Of a stretch of DNA of 35,044 nt, positions 1 to 10,800 are shown piece by piece. The translations under genes were made by a program, and so were the position numbers. Under the pieces are notes generated by a model, which ran no database searches, was not told where the DNA came from, and worked only from the letters and a program-made list of their open reading frames with translations. Numbering within the stretch: the stretch's first letter is position 1; each line of letters begins with the position of its first letter. Origin of the DNA: Hondaea fermentalgiana (Eukaryota; Sar; Bigyra; Thraustochytrida; Thraustochytriidae); contig NPFB01000116.1 in NCBI GenBank assembly GCA_014084085.1, forward strand, positions 48,022 to 83,065. Reading direction: 5' to 3'.

Positions 1-569
1 GGGGGGAGGGCAGGCGAGCGAGCGAGCGAGCGAGCGGAGGGAGGGAGGGAGGGAGGCAGGAGGCGCGCGGAGACGAGCCTTGCGCGCGGCCGGAAGGCGT
101 GGGTTCCGAGCGCAGCGCGTTGGCTGTTTGCTCGCTTGCTTCAAGCTCAGGAGGGCAGGCAGTTCCCCGTTCCAGAGGCGGGCATAACACCAACCACCGC
201 CCAAGAAACCAAGAAGTGAAACAAACGACCTCACAATCGAGCACAGCCAGATCCACAAGTGAAAGTAAACCCAAACGACCCCTCGCCCGTCGCGTATCGC
301 TTCCACCCCTCACCGGCGCGTCGACAGAACGGAACGGAAAAGAACGCAGAAAAGGATTGGGCAAAAGGCTTTTCGAGTCCGTAGGATCCTAGTGTCTGGT
401 CACTGTATACGCTAGAACTAAGGTTGTGTTCCACAACGGACCCCGAGGACCCCGTGCGGACCTCTACATGCAGGAGGTGTGCGAGCGAGAGCGAGGCGCT
501 CTCAATGTCAGCAAGAAGCGATGAGATCGGCGCGCGATCGTGCGCACGCGGCGAACGAAGCGTCTCGAG
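1..569. other. Gene-free 5' flank of the RPxSAP protein gene
   Basis: No gene is supported here. The first 60 bases are simple repeats (GCGA units at about 14-37, then GGGA units), followed by mixed sequence with short overlapping open frames on both strands and no recognisable protein. The part before 570 probably holds the promoter and 5' UTR of the plus-strand gene that starts there. Confidence 0.5.
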
Positions 570-2711
570 ATGGGGCGACCGGGAAGGCCAGCAGGCAAGC
601 TTAAAGCGGATGGGACTACGAGCACCGCGGTGAAGAACTCGCGGGAGGGAAGAGCGGCGGCCCTGAAAGAAGCCAAAAATGGTACCGCAGTTGGCCACGC
701 CAAGCACGAGAACGACGACGCCAACAATAACAACAACAACAGCAAGAACGACAGCAAAAAGGGAGAGAGAAAAGAGAAGGAAGAGGACGAGGAGGAGGAT
801 GAAAAGACCACAAACGCGAAACGCAAAGGGCTTGTACGCACGCAATTCCAAGATGTTAGTGGAGAGGAACGAAAGCTCGTGCAACCTTTTGTGACGCATC
901 TCATCACAGAAGAGGCACTTGCTCGTGCTTCAGCCAAGGGTGTCCTCCTGAGGCCAGAACTTGTACAGGCGCGAGTAAATTACAATTTGCAAAAGAATCG
1001 GTCGTCGATCGTATGCTTTGAGGGCAGTCTTTCCACGAAACCTGATGATTGCATTGCCGAGTTCGTACGCTGCAATGCAGATCGTCGTGCCGCGCTTGCT
1101 CGCATTCTCAAGTCCCCCACGTCCCATGTTCATGTTGACGACGACAGTGAAGATTTAGGCCTTGGCTCGCGAGATCAGCGACGAGGTCATGAGCCTAGTA
1201 CTAGTCAATCGCAGATCTCGGGTCAATCCGGGCTGTTGACGAAAGCAGGAGCAGCACGAGAGCAGCCAGATAGCTCTGCGCAGGTTGCAGGCTCCTTTCA
1301 CTTATCGAATAACTCGCCTCACGTGGGGAGCGCATTTACAACACTGAGTCAGCGCATGGACAAAAAGATCAAGTTTGAGCGTGAGCAAGTGGATGCAGTG
1401 CACAAGGCGCCGGAGAAAGCAGCATGGAAAGGATGGACGATGCAGCGCATCTCTGCGCGAAAGCGCGCCATGGTAAAGATCTTGCAAAATAAGGCCGATG
1501 CTGCTCGAGTCTCGACCACCGTCAGACAAAGCCAGCAGTATACGCCAAAAAGAAAAAAAAAAAGTCAGAGGCCCACGTCGGCGCCTTTGCAAGGAAGATC
1601 GGCCAAGGAGAAAATTATGAGCCTGGACGAAGCGGTTCGCGAGGCTCAAGTAGCAGCTTGCGCTGCTGAAATCGCCGAAAGACAAGCTTTGAACCGAATC
1701 GAATCTGCTGGTGCCGAGAAATCCAGCTACTTGCGACGCTCCTCGGTCTCCGTGCGAATGTATAAGCGTATCCCTGAACATCTCGCGCAGCAACATCCTC
1801 GGCTTTCGCTGTTGGCGCAAGAACGTAAGAGTAAAATGAGGTCCCAGCCAGCCCGGCGGCATGTTCGCGCGAGACAACAGACCACGCAATTTGTGCGCAG
1901 CAAAGTACGCCACCTGAATTCCTCCGATGTAAAGCCTGGTCTTCGACGTCAGGCCACATCTCTCCCAAGCAGAACCATTTCGTCATCTTCGAAAGCTTCT
2001 GGGCGAGGGCCTCACGCACATAATGTCGATCCTCATGTGCCTGAAACCGACTTTATATCTGAAGCGGAGGCATACAAGGTGCTCGCCTTCGCGGAAGCTC
2101 ATAACGTGGGTCTTGCTGTTGACGCACCAGCAAGGTTCATCTCACAGAAGTCTGCAGCTTTGAAAGAGAATGGCCACATGGTTCAAGCAACAAAGGCTCC
2201 GGTTCACCCCAAAAAGAGCGCAGCAAAGAAGATGCGCTCAATGGAGCCAACACCGTTCACAATGACTCCGGAACGGCCTCCGAAGTCAGCGACACATTCG
2301 TGGATCGAAAAGGCCATGGAACACACATCTGCGCGCCATGAGCGGGCCAAAGTGCGGCCAGGGAGGCAACTACGTCCACAGTCAGCACCTGCACATCGCC
2401 GAAAGCCTGCTGTGGTATCAAGCGGGCCGAGCTCTCATACTGACGGAGCGTCGTTACCTCGGCGCCCGTCGTCGGCGCGGCCCGAATTCGATCACTTTTT
2501 ACGAGCAAGAAGCAGATGTGCGTCGTCCTTGAGTTCCCGACAGAATGCCAAGGCTTCACCTGATACTTCGACGCCCGTTCAGCCTTGCCAAGTGCCTGAG
2601 CACGATATTGTTGCGGCCAAAGTTGAGGCCCACATTGAGTCATTGCGACAATTCTTGTATGCGTCTGCGATGCCAGTGACATATACTCTCTGTGGTGGTG
2701 TGAAACATTGA
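570..2711 (+). CDS. Hypothetical basic, disordered protein with RPxSAP motifs
   Basis: This is a 713-residue open frame with no family I recognise. The first in-frame ATG is at 570; the frame extends to 540 only through a GTG. Residues 1-90 are low complexity, with an Asn run and then a Lys/Glu/Asp-rich stretch. Residues from about 95 to 185 look the most ordered. The rest is Arg/Lys/Ser/Gln-rich and probably disordered. RPTSAP occurs at about residue 334, RPQSAP at about 602 and RPSSARP at about 632. Motifs of this type recur in flagellar and microtubule-associated proteins of protists, which is family knowledge and only suggests a cytoskeletal role. There is no signal peptide or membrane segment. 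The long frame without stops supports a real gene; the function is unknown. Confidence 0.7.
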   Translation: MGRPGRPAGKLKADGTTSTAVKNSREGRAAALKEAKNGTAVGHAKHENDDANNNNNNSKNDSKKGERKEKEEDEEEDEKTTNAKRKGLVRTQFQDVSGEERKLVQPFVTHLITEEALARASAKGVLLRPELVQARVNYNLQKNRSSIVCFEGSLSTKPDDCIAEFVRCNADRRAALARILKSPTSHVHVDDDSEDLGLGSRDQRRGHEPSTSQSQISGQSGLLTKAGAAREQPDSSAQVAGSFHLSNNSPHVGSAFTTLSQRMDKKIKFEREQVDAVHKAPEKAAWKGWTMQRISARKRAMVKILQNKADAARVSTTVRQSQQYTPKRKKKSQRPTSAPLQGRSAKEKIMSLDEAVREAQVAACAAEIAERQALNRIESAGAEKSSYLRRSSVSVRMYKRIPEHLAQQHPRLSLLAQERKSKMRSQPARRHVRARQQTTQFVRSKVRHLNSSDVKPGLRRQATSLPSRTISSSSKASGRGPHAHNVDPHVPETDFISEAEAYKVLAFAEAHNVGLAVDAPARFISQKSAALKENGHMVQATKAPVHPKKSAAKKMRSMEPTPFTMTPERPPKSATHSWIEKAMEHTSARHERAKVRPGRQLRPQSAPAHRRKPAVVSSGPSSHTDGASLPRRPSSARPEFDHFLRARSRCASSLSSRQNAKASPDTSTPVQPCQVPEHDIVAAKVEAHIESLRQFLYASAMPVTYTLCGGVKH

Positions 2712-3121
2712 GGGCATGAGAGCTTAGTTGCGACTCGAGTCATACTCTTTTATTGCATGTGGTTCAATTCTCTATCTCCCCTAAACTCGGTCGCGAGTCG
2801 AGTCAATTTATTATTGCGTGTGGAGTAGTTCTACAATTAGTTGCTTCAGTGTTTCCGTCTTCGAAACCCGCCCAGAAAGGGACTGGACTGGGATGCGGCA
2901 TTTATTTCCTTTCGATCATACATGCCATTCATACATCACAAGAAAATGTGGAAGGGGAAGAGGGTGCGGATGGTAAATACATTTCTTATAAAAATTGGCT
3001 ATTGCGTCGTTTTGCTTTGCATACGCTTCAGACATCACATTGACTCCAGAAGAAGAAGAAGAAAAGAGAAAAGAAGAGAGAAGAGAGAGAGAGAGGGAAC
3101 AAAGCGAAGCAAAACGCCCTA
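2712..3121. other. Intergenic spacer between convergent genes
   Basis: About 410 bp lies between the stop of the RPxSAP protein gene and the stop of the minus-strand membrane protein gene. It should hold both 3' UTRs. A purine-only stretch of AGA and GA units runs from about 3046 to 3100. No convincing ORF is present. Confidence 0.5.
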
Positions 3122-3640
3122 TTATGCGAGGGAATCTGCTGGCGACTGTTCTGGCAAGACAGTCTTGGCGATTGGAACTGGGCCGGTAGCAGCGCTGTGA
3201 TCTGGTGAGCCCGAGTCAACGCGGACGCGGGGATCCGCAACAGGGATACCCTCAGCATCTTCTCGGCTCAGCTTGGGAGGCGCGTACGCACGAATGAGGT
3301 GGATGACGTAGGCAACGATGCCGACGATGAGGAGGCAGCCGATCACAATAGGGGCAATGAGAGCCTCCCCGTTCTCGCCGCCGTAAATGCAATCAAGCTG
3401 CGAGTCAAAGGTCTGCCAGTTGAAATTGGCATTGCCCGGCGAGGGCGGGCAGCTTTCACTTGCTGGTGTGCAAGAAGATGCAGTGAGGCCATTATCCAAC
3501 TCCGCGAAACACCACTTGGACCCCGAGCTCACGCAGCTCTTGCACGAGTCTGCCGCTGCGCACTGCCTTGTAATCGCAGCCAGCATCAGCGCTATGATGC
3601 CGGCGGCTCTCATCGTCCGCGCTGACGCGTTCCTGGCCAT
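3122..3640 (-). CDS. Small secreted-type single-pass membrane protein with PSI-like cysteine module
   Basis: This is a 172-residue protein when started at the ATG at 3640, which has a good context (AAGATGG). The frame runs further upstream only from a non-ATG codon. Residues 10-30 form a hydrophobic signal peptide ending in an Ala-rich cleavage region. The short ectodomain has six cysteines (residues 33, 36, 44, 57, 64, 84) in a C-x2-C...W-C layout that resembles a PSI module. A membrane helix spans about residues 93-119. A tail of about 50 residues, rich in Pro, Ser and acidic residues, should face the cytosol. The order of signal, PSI-like module, helix and tail recalls PTTG1IP-like type I proteins, but no family assignment is secure. 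The spacer upstream, toward the gamma-tubulin complex gene, is unusually long. Confidence 0.65.
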   Translation of the reverse strand: MARNASARTMRAAGIIALMLAAITRQCAAADSCKSCVSSGSKWCFAELDNGLTASSCTPASESCPPSPGNANFNWQTFDSQLDCIYGGENGEALIAPIVIGCLLIVGIVAYVIHLIRAYAPPKLSREDAEGIPVADPRVRVDSGSPDHSAATGPVPIAKTVLPEQSPADSLA

Positions 3641-6600
3641 CTTGATCCGTGCGTGTCTGGCTCTTGTCGTCGAAGCCGTCGTCGAGGCCGTCGTCAAAGG
3701 AAAAGTTATTATTCACGTCAGGGGCCGTCCTCACGTCGGGTCCTCGTTTGCTTCTCGGTGACGCTGAGGCGTTCTTGCCCAGAAGACGTCGCGCGAGCGC
3801 GTGCGAGCCCGGGGAAAGCGACAGGACGGAGCGAGCGTACAGCGCGGGGCCTCTCCCTTTCGCCTCGTGCCACGGCCGCCGCTGCTGCTCGTCTCCTGCC
3901 GGCCGCGCGTGTTCGTTCGTCTGTTTCTGGTTTGCGGGCCGCGCCGCTCGCTCCAAAAGAGGTCCCGAGACATTTTTTCCATCTCATTTCATTACCCACA
4001 GAGGGCCTCACTGTGTGGCGCGTGACAGGCCACAGCTCCTCGCTGTGGACGCATCGGGCGTTCCCGGAACGCCCCGCATTGCTCCCGCAGCCTAGTGTAG
4101 AACGGTGGAAAACGCCCCTCATTTTCTCCGGCGCACTCGCGCAGCAGGAAGAGCTACCGCCCCGCAGCCGCGCCGGCTCGCCTCGTCTCGCCCCCCCACT
4201 GGCAAAAGCAGCTTTGAAAGCAGCAGCAGCGACAAATGAAGAGCAGTATGGGCGAAGGCCGCCTTCTTTCTGCAAGAGAGGAGTTTTCTCCGCCACGCAT
4301 AAGTCAGGTTAAAGTCTTTTTCGTTGAGCATCCGAGGTCTCCGCTTCTCGTTCGTTGATTGATTGACGGACGGAACTTGAAGGAAGTCCGAGGCGGGCAC
4401 GCGCGGTGCGAGCAGTGTGTGAATACTACACTACATACCAAGGAGGGACCTTTGCCAAGGCGAGACGCTCGTGTCCGAGTCCTTGTTCGAGTCCACACCG
4501 CCTCGATTCGATTTCGATTCGATTCGGCTTGACTCGACCCGACTCGATCCGTGGCCGCTTCATTCAAGCATGAAATTTCGCTGCAGGCCATTGCGGTCGG
4601 CGGCGGCTGGCCACCAATGACAGGCCAGCGACCTACTAGCTAGCTAGCGTCAACAGCTAGGTCTTCTGCACTGCTACGTTCCATTACTCCGCCCCGCCCC
4701 GCGCAAGCCACGCCAAGCAAGCAAAAGCAACACCAAGCACAAGCAAGCAAGCAGCATCAGTGCGCGCATCGTGCAGATCGATTCCAGGCCATGCCACTCC
4801 TTTCCATGCTGCCCCGCCCCGGCCGTCTCAGGGCGCGGGCCGGACGCAGCTGCCGTGCTGCGCGAGGTGCTGCGCGACGCCGAGGACACCGCGCGCCAGG
4901 ATCGAGACCGGCGGCAAGAACATCATCGTCGACCGCCTGAAGTTCAAGTTCAAGATCAGGTTCGCCTCGACATGGCATGCATGGCCAGGGAAATGGAACG
5001 GAAATGGCCAGGGGAGCGGGATGTCGCGGAGACGACGACGACGAGAAGGAAGACGAACACGAAGACGATCATGGGTGATTTCGATGGCGTATATACGAGG
5101 CCGGCGTCCTCGTTCGCACGGTGTGAGGGGCTTCGAGCGCATGGCGCAGGCGAGCGAACGAACCCGGCGGCTTTCTTTGTCCCAAGCGATTGAAGAGCCT
5201 TCCCTCGACCATCCATTCATCCATCAATCTATTCTTCCGAGCCACGCAGAAGCCTGCCGCGTTCGCTGTCGCTCTCAGTGCAGCGGTGTGGCCTCCTCCA
5301 TCTCGAGACTCGGCGCGACCAGCCGAGACGAGACGAGGTCTCGGAGAAGGCGCGAGGTGGCAGACAGGACCAGGGCTGCCGAGTAAGGATGGAGACGAGA
5401 CCACGTTTTCCACGCACAGAGTGACGGGATGATTGTGCAAACGGAGTTGCCCTGGCTTGGTGATGGAGCGTGTGCATGTCTCTGTGTGTGTGCAAGTTGC
5501 TGTTGCTTGCTCGTGCGTGTGCAAACTCTATTGTTGGCACGCGAGCAAGACCAGGACGCCAGCGAGCTCGGCAGCGAGAGATCGGCCGGAGTCCTCACTC
5601 GCTCGTCAGTCATATCGCTCGCTCACTGCCAGCGATGGGCACCGTCTTCTCCGCACCAACGCCGGCGACTCTCTAGGGGGCCCACGACGGCGCAAGCGTC
5701 GCGCGGCTGTGGACGGTCCGCGATTTCCGACGAGCCTTCTCGCGAGGCTGCGGCTGTGGCTGTCGTGTGCTATGGCGATAATAGCATCACGATGCCAACT
5801 GCAGCGTGGTCCAGCCCGGCTCCATGCCCTGCTGCTGCTTCTGAGAAAGCAAAGGCAAGAAGGCAGACGAGGGCGCAACAAAAGTGGCAAAATTGCGCTC
5901 CGCATGAGTCCCACTGACTCGGAGCAGAAGCAGCAGCAGCAGCACAGCATGGCGAGCTTGCTTGCCTGCTTGCCTGCTTGCTTGCTTGAAGAAGCCGGCC
6001 TGGCGCACCGTCGGTGCCGTCTGCAGCTGCAGCTTCAGACGCACGGACCGAGGCGCCTCCACGACGCTCGCGTCGCTGTCGAGCCAGCTGCGGAAGGCCT
6101 CGCGAAGGACGTGCGAAGTCCACACCAGCTCCGCGCAGCGACCGCGACCGCGACCGCGACTGCAACCGCGACCGCTTCGATTCTTCTTCTTCTGTGGCCT
6201 CGACAATCCCTAGATGTCTCGGTGGCGGAGCGGAAGCGCCACTGCCACAGCCACGAACGGCGATGGTGACTGCGATTGTGGGTCGGGTCCAGATGGCAGT
6301 GGCAGTGGCGAGCAGCTGCAGCGGCGAGTCGCGCGACGGGCCAGGCCAGGCTAGGCCAGGCCAGGCCCGGTTCCGCGATGCGAGGATATCGATCATGAAC
6401 CTCATCCGAGGCCGTCCCGGCACTGCTACAGCAGCACAGCAAACTCGCCACGAAAACACATGAGCCTCGCTACCTTTACCTTCAAGTCCAGCTTGATAGT
6501 ACTACATCACGACGGCACGCACGAAGTGAACCCGCTGCAGCTGCAGATCGCAGAGGATCTCTCGAGTATCTTGCTCGCCCGCATCGGCCCGGGGCCGTGC

Positions 6601-7861
6601 TGGAGGCGAGGCGCACGGGGCTGGTCGCAGTCAGCGAAGCCGCGATCCGGAATTCATCTGGATGCGAGCATACGTGGCATGTGGCGCGGCCGCAGCCGGC
6701 TGCGGCTGCGGCTGCGGCTGCTCAGAGTGGCGGGCTCCGAGCGCCCTCCGCTGTGGTCCGTGCCGCAGTGCTCCCTCGTCAAGCCGGCGAGTTTCTCCGC
6801 GTCGCAGTCGGGCGCGGCACAGCATTATTGACACTGGGGGAGGACTTCTTCCCCCAGAAGTTGAGCGCTTGCGCAAGTCGGCAAGCGCAGAGTGACCGCG
6901 CCTGCTGCGGACCTCCGAGACTGGACGAGCTTTTGGGCGAGTCCGCGGGAAGCTGCCAAGAGCTCTCGGAGAGTTTCTGCGTCCGTCGAGCTTTCGCCAT
7001 CAGAGCGAGAGGGAGACGACCTTGATCAGTTGGAATAGAAGCTTAGCCTCCGCTTGGCCGAGTCTTGGTACTTTTCTGTGGATCTTTCTGTCAAGGAGGT
7101 GCATGTAATTTTTGAATTAGCGAAAGGGGTCGCGAACGTGGAGAGAAAAACAGGGGAACGAGCGACCTTAATTTGCGCACCAGTTCAAATAATCTACATT
7201 TGCAAGTGGCGCGCTCATTCGTTAATCTGATCCTTCGAAAATCGCATGGGCGAATTCAAAAGCTAAATGAAAAAAAAATCGAGGAGAGTGGTTGTTGTCA
7301 TGCCTATGTTTGTACGGGAAGTAAAGGAAGAGAGGAAAAGAGATCGTCGTACGAAACCACCCCCTCGAATTCGCCCATCTGGGAGGATCAGAACAGCCGT
7401 ATTCGCTTGCGCTGGGCGTGCTTCGAGCCCTCGTAGCTGCATCATTCACTCTCTGCATGGCTCACGGTCGCCTTCGATGCGGTGGCTGGCTCGCTAAGTG
7501 GTACAAGCGCAAGGCCTTGCTCATGGTGACGTGCATCTGGGTCCAAGAATGTGCGACAGTGAAACCGCCAAAGTTGAGGTTACATAAAACGTCCCTGAAC
7601 GGCGCTCTGGTGGTGGCAACCCAAATCCTCCTTTGCAGACCGGGGCTCTCGCGAGGCGAGGCGAGACAGCAAGGCGAGACAGCAAGGCGAGGCGAGGCAA
7701 GGCGAGACGAAGCGAGGGAGTCCGGGGCGAGCCAGGCGGCTGCGCGCCCTGACTGCCCGCTGGGCGCGGCCAAAACGTGCGGCGAGGGCCCTCAAGCGCT
7801 TGAAAACAAAGAGGTCTTGGGCGACTGACTAACCGTCGCAGGCTCTGTCGCGGCCGCCGCC
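3641..7861. other. 4.2 kb spacer without a supported gene, rich in simple repeats
   Basis: This spacer lies between two divergent genes. Many open frames of 80-280 codons overlap in several frames and on both strands, which is expected of GC-rich low-complexity DNA. None shows a domain, and none continues across plausible GT-AG sites. The simple sequences include TCGATTC units (about 4501-4550), GCTAGCTAGC (about 4636), GCTTGCTTGCCT units (about 5955-5990), GCGACC units (about 6138-6175), GGCCAGGCCA units (about 6337-6367), GCTGCG units (about 6697-6722) and GGCGAGGCGAGAC units (about 7651-7715). A non-coding RNA, long UTRs or a fast-evolving spliced gene remain possible. Confidence 0.5.
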
Positions 7862-10800
7862 ATGTCGAGGTTTCTTGCGGAGCAAGAGGCGCGGCGCAAG
7901 GAGCTCGGCAAGCAGCTCGTGGCCTCTGTTGCAGGCATTGAGGAAGACAATGATCCAGAGAACGCTCGCCTTGCACTTGACTTTTGCCTCGACCACTTTG
8001 CGCGGCCACAGACCTCGCAGCTTCTCTTGCGCAGCAAAGATGTTCACGCTCTCTACGCCCGCGTCACCGACAAGATGCGAGCCTTTTCCGAACACGCACG
8101 CGCAGACAAGGTCTTGCGCTGTCTCAAAGATGCCGAAGCATCAATGCAAGATGAAACTGTTTTTGCTGCAATCACAAACACGCTGCACCTCCTGTCTCAT
8201 GCACCAACGCGTCAGGAGCTCGACGACGATGCGCGCCTCTTGCGCCAAGTGCGCGACCCCGACGGAACCTTAGCTAACCAGCCTACAGCAGAGCAGCTTC
8301 TACTCGAGGTGCGCGACAGACTCAATTTGCGTAAGATTACAGTGCTCAAGGAACTCAAAGCGCTTCCCGATAACCTTGTGGACCAAGACTGGCTCGACGA
8401 AACGTTCTCTTCTTCCTCAGAGCTCTCAGATCTCGACTCTGAGTCAGACTCCGAAGAAGTATCCCCCTCGCCGTCTTCATCACGCAAAGATGCTTCGGAC
8501 GTGGAAAGCGAAGTAACAGCCGAACCTACGCAAGCACTGAGCGCGGGTGAGGACCCAAGTTTAGAAGATCTTGACGAGATTGAGGACCAAGATATTTGGC
8601 TGCAGGCCATTAAACGAGAAGATAATGTACAAGCACAGCAACGAAAAGCGCTCTCTTCAGACGATGAACAAGGAGGAGGAGGAGGAGGAGGCAGAGAAGA
8701 AGAAAACGTTCTTCACTTCAACGCACGCTGTTATGACGCCTACGTGCGTGCCTTCAAGCGCCGAGAAAACATCGTCAGTGACGGGGCTAATGCCTTTGTG
8801 CCAGGATGTCGCGATCGCATCGTTCACGAAGCCGAGGTTTGCCGTGCAAGCTTGCTTGCGCTGCACGGTTCACCATCCCAGGGACTCATCCACCTGAATG
8901 CAGTCAATGGAGATCCTGAAAATCAAGAATTCAAGCTCTGCGCAAACATTTCCCTCGCCCACACATCGCATGGTGCCCTCGAAGAGCTCATGACGCCGAT
9001 TTTGCGTGCAGCAGGCCAATTGCGAGAGGCGCGGCTCGTGAGCTCCCTTTTGCTTGCCAAGAGTCGCGCGGGGCTGCCAATGACATTTCAGTGCGCAGCA
9101 GCCTTTGTAAACGCCCATATTGAAGGCTCACTTCGCGCGAGCGTTGCCGCGCTCGAAACACAAGTACAACGCGGGGGCATCGCTTGCGAAAGCAGCCCCC
9201 CTTTGCCAACAACAGCACGTCTTGAAAACACCAAAGCAAGTCCAACGCTTCTGAGCATCTCTGAGGCCCTCTCTACTGTAATCTGCCACGCACAGACGCT
9301 TCAAGATATCGCGACTACGCTTTCTCGCACGCGGCCTGCATGGCATGGGCTTGAAACTGAAGATGGCCTCGACATGAATCCTTGCGACAAGGAGCACGAC
9401 GCTCGCAAAGCTGCCAAAGATCTGCTCGATGCGCTCTTTGTCGGCGCTCTCGATGAGTTTGTCATGTCTCGAGGCAACCTCGACGCGGCTCAGGGTCTTC
9501 GCGTTCGTGTCTTTCGCGCTGCCATGGCAGCGCAAGTAGAAATTTTGGGACGCTTCTTATACGAGGGCCGACTCGAGGATCACTTTGGGGAGTTTTTTGT
9601 CAGTGTCAAATCTCCAGAAGAAACTTTGGATGAAAGCGGCAGCGTCATCGTGCACCCGGCGCCACGTGCGTGGCAACCCATGTGCGAGCGAGTCTATGTC
9701 CTCTGCAGCGCGGTCGAGGTCTTACGTCGTCTTGCCGAACGGGATGGCGCTCGTCACGTTGGCTGGCCGCCGTGGCCTGCAGATGTCGGTCTCCGCGCAC
9801 GCTCGCTGCACGAAAAGCTACTCTCCACACCCGAAGCCGACTCCTCTGGCACGTCCGCGCCCTGGAGGCCAGGTATCACGGACGACGAGACACACCCGGC
9901 CGTGGCTCTGCTTTCCCAAAGCCTCTTTGCTCCTCTCAACGAGCTAGGGTCTATTGTAGGCAAGACAGTCATGAATGAGGTCATGATTGAGAACAAGGCA
10001 CTCGACCGGCTTTCCGAGATCCGCGGTGTCTTCTTCATGCAGAACGAGCTCTCTCTGCAAGTCTTTCTTCGCGACCTGTTCGGTGCTGTGGACCGTGACT
10101 TGCTTCCCAAGGACGAAAAACTCGCAGAGGCCATGGAGGCCCATCTTCGAGAATTTGCCAGCGAGTCGCGCGTGCCTCAAGGATGTCTCGCGCAGTCAGC
10201 AACTTCCGACAGCGCGCAAGCCGCGGCATTAAGTGCGCGACTCCCGGGCCACAAGCGCGAAATGGACGATGAGCAGCGCAGTGCTCTGCTCACCAACCTC
10301 TTGCATGCAGATCTCGAGGACTACCTTGCACAGTCCTCGCTGGATCGTGTTCACGTTGACTATCAACAAGTGCCACACTCGGATCGCTTCAAAACCTACG
10401 GGGTACGCGCGCTGAGCAGCACCAAGCTCATCTTTGATGTGCAGCCGCCCCTTGACGCAATTGTCGACGCCGAGGCTCTCGAGCAGTACAGCGCCATATT
10501 CAGCTTTTTGCTCGTCATTAAACGTACCTCGCTGGTTCTCTGCAGGCTGCAGCACAACTTGCGACGGGACACGCTCGAGCGACGCAAACGCGCAACAGCA
10601 CCGCGAACAGGACCGGTTGCTGTTGTTCCTGAAGGCCGACGCATTCGCGCTGCCTCGGATGCGGCCATGATGCACAGAATCGACCTCATGCTCGTCGAGC
10701 ACTTGCACTTTGTTTCCAACCTGCACGCCTTTATTGTAAATCGGCTGGCAGACGTTTCATGGGCGCGCTTCGTCGCTGACGCAAAGGAGGCCACGCGAAT

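Noticed and set aside
4760..5386. Plus-strand frame of 208 codons
   Set aside because: No domain, Arg-rich repeats, and two other frames are open over the same bases. No splice extension gave a recognisable protein.
5433..6459. Long overlapping open frames on both strands (278 codons plus, 229 codons minus)
   Set aside because: They occupy GC-rich simple repeats, have skewed Arg/Ala/Ser compositions and share no motif with any family. Several frames are open over the same stretch, as expected of low-complexity DNA.
7246..7378. 12 bp inverted repeat (ATGGGCGAATTC and its complement, 109 bp apart), possible small transposon ends
   Set aside because: One such pair is expected by chance about once in a few windows of this size. 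There is no target-site duplication and the interior looks ordinary.
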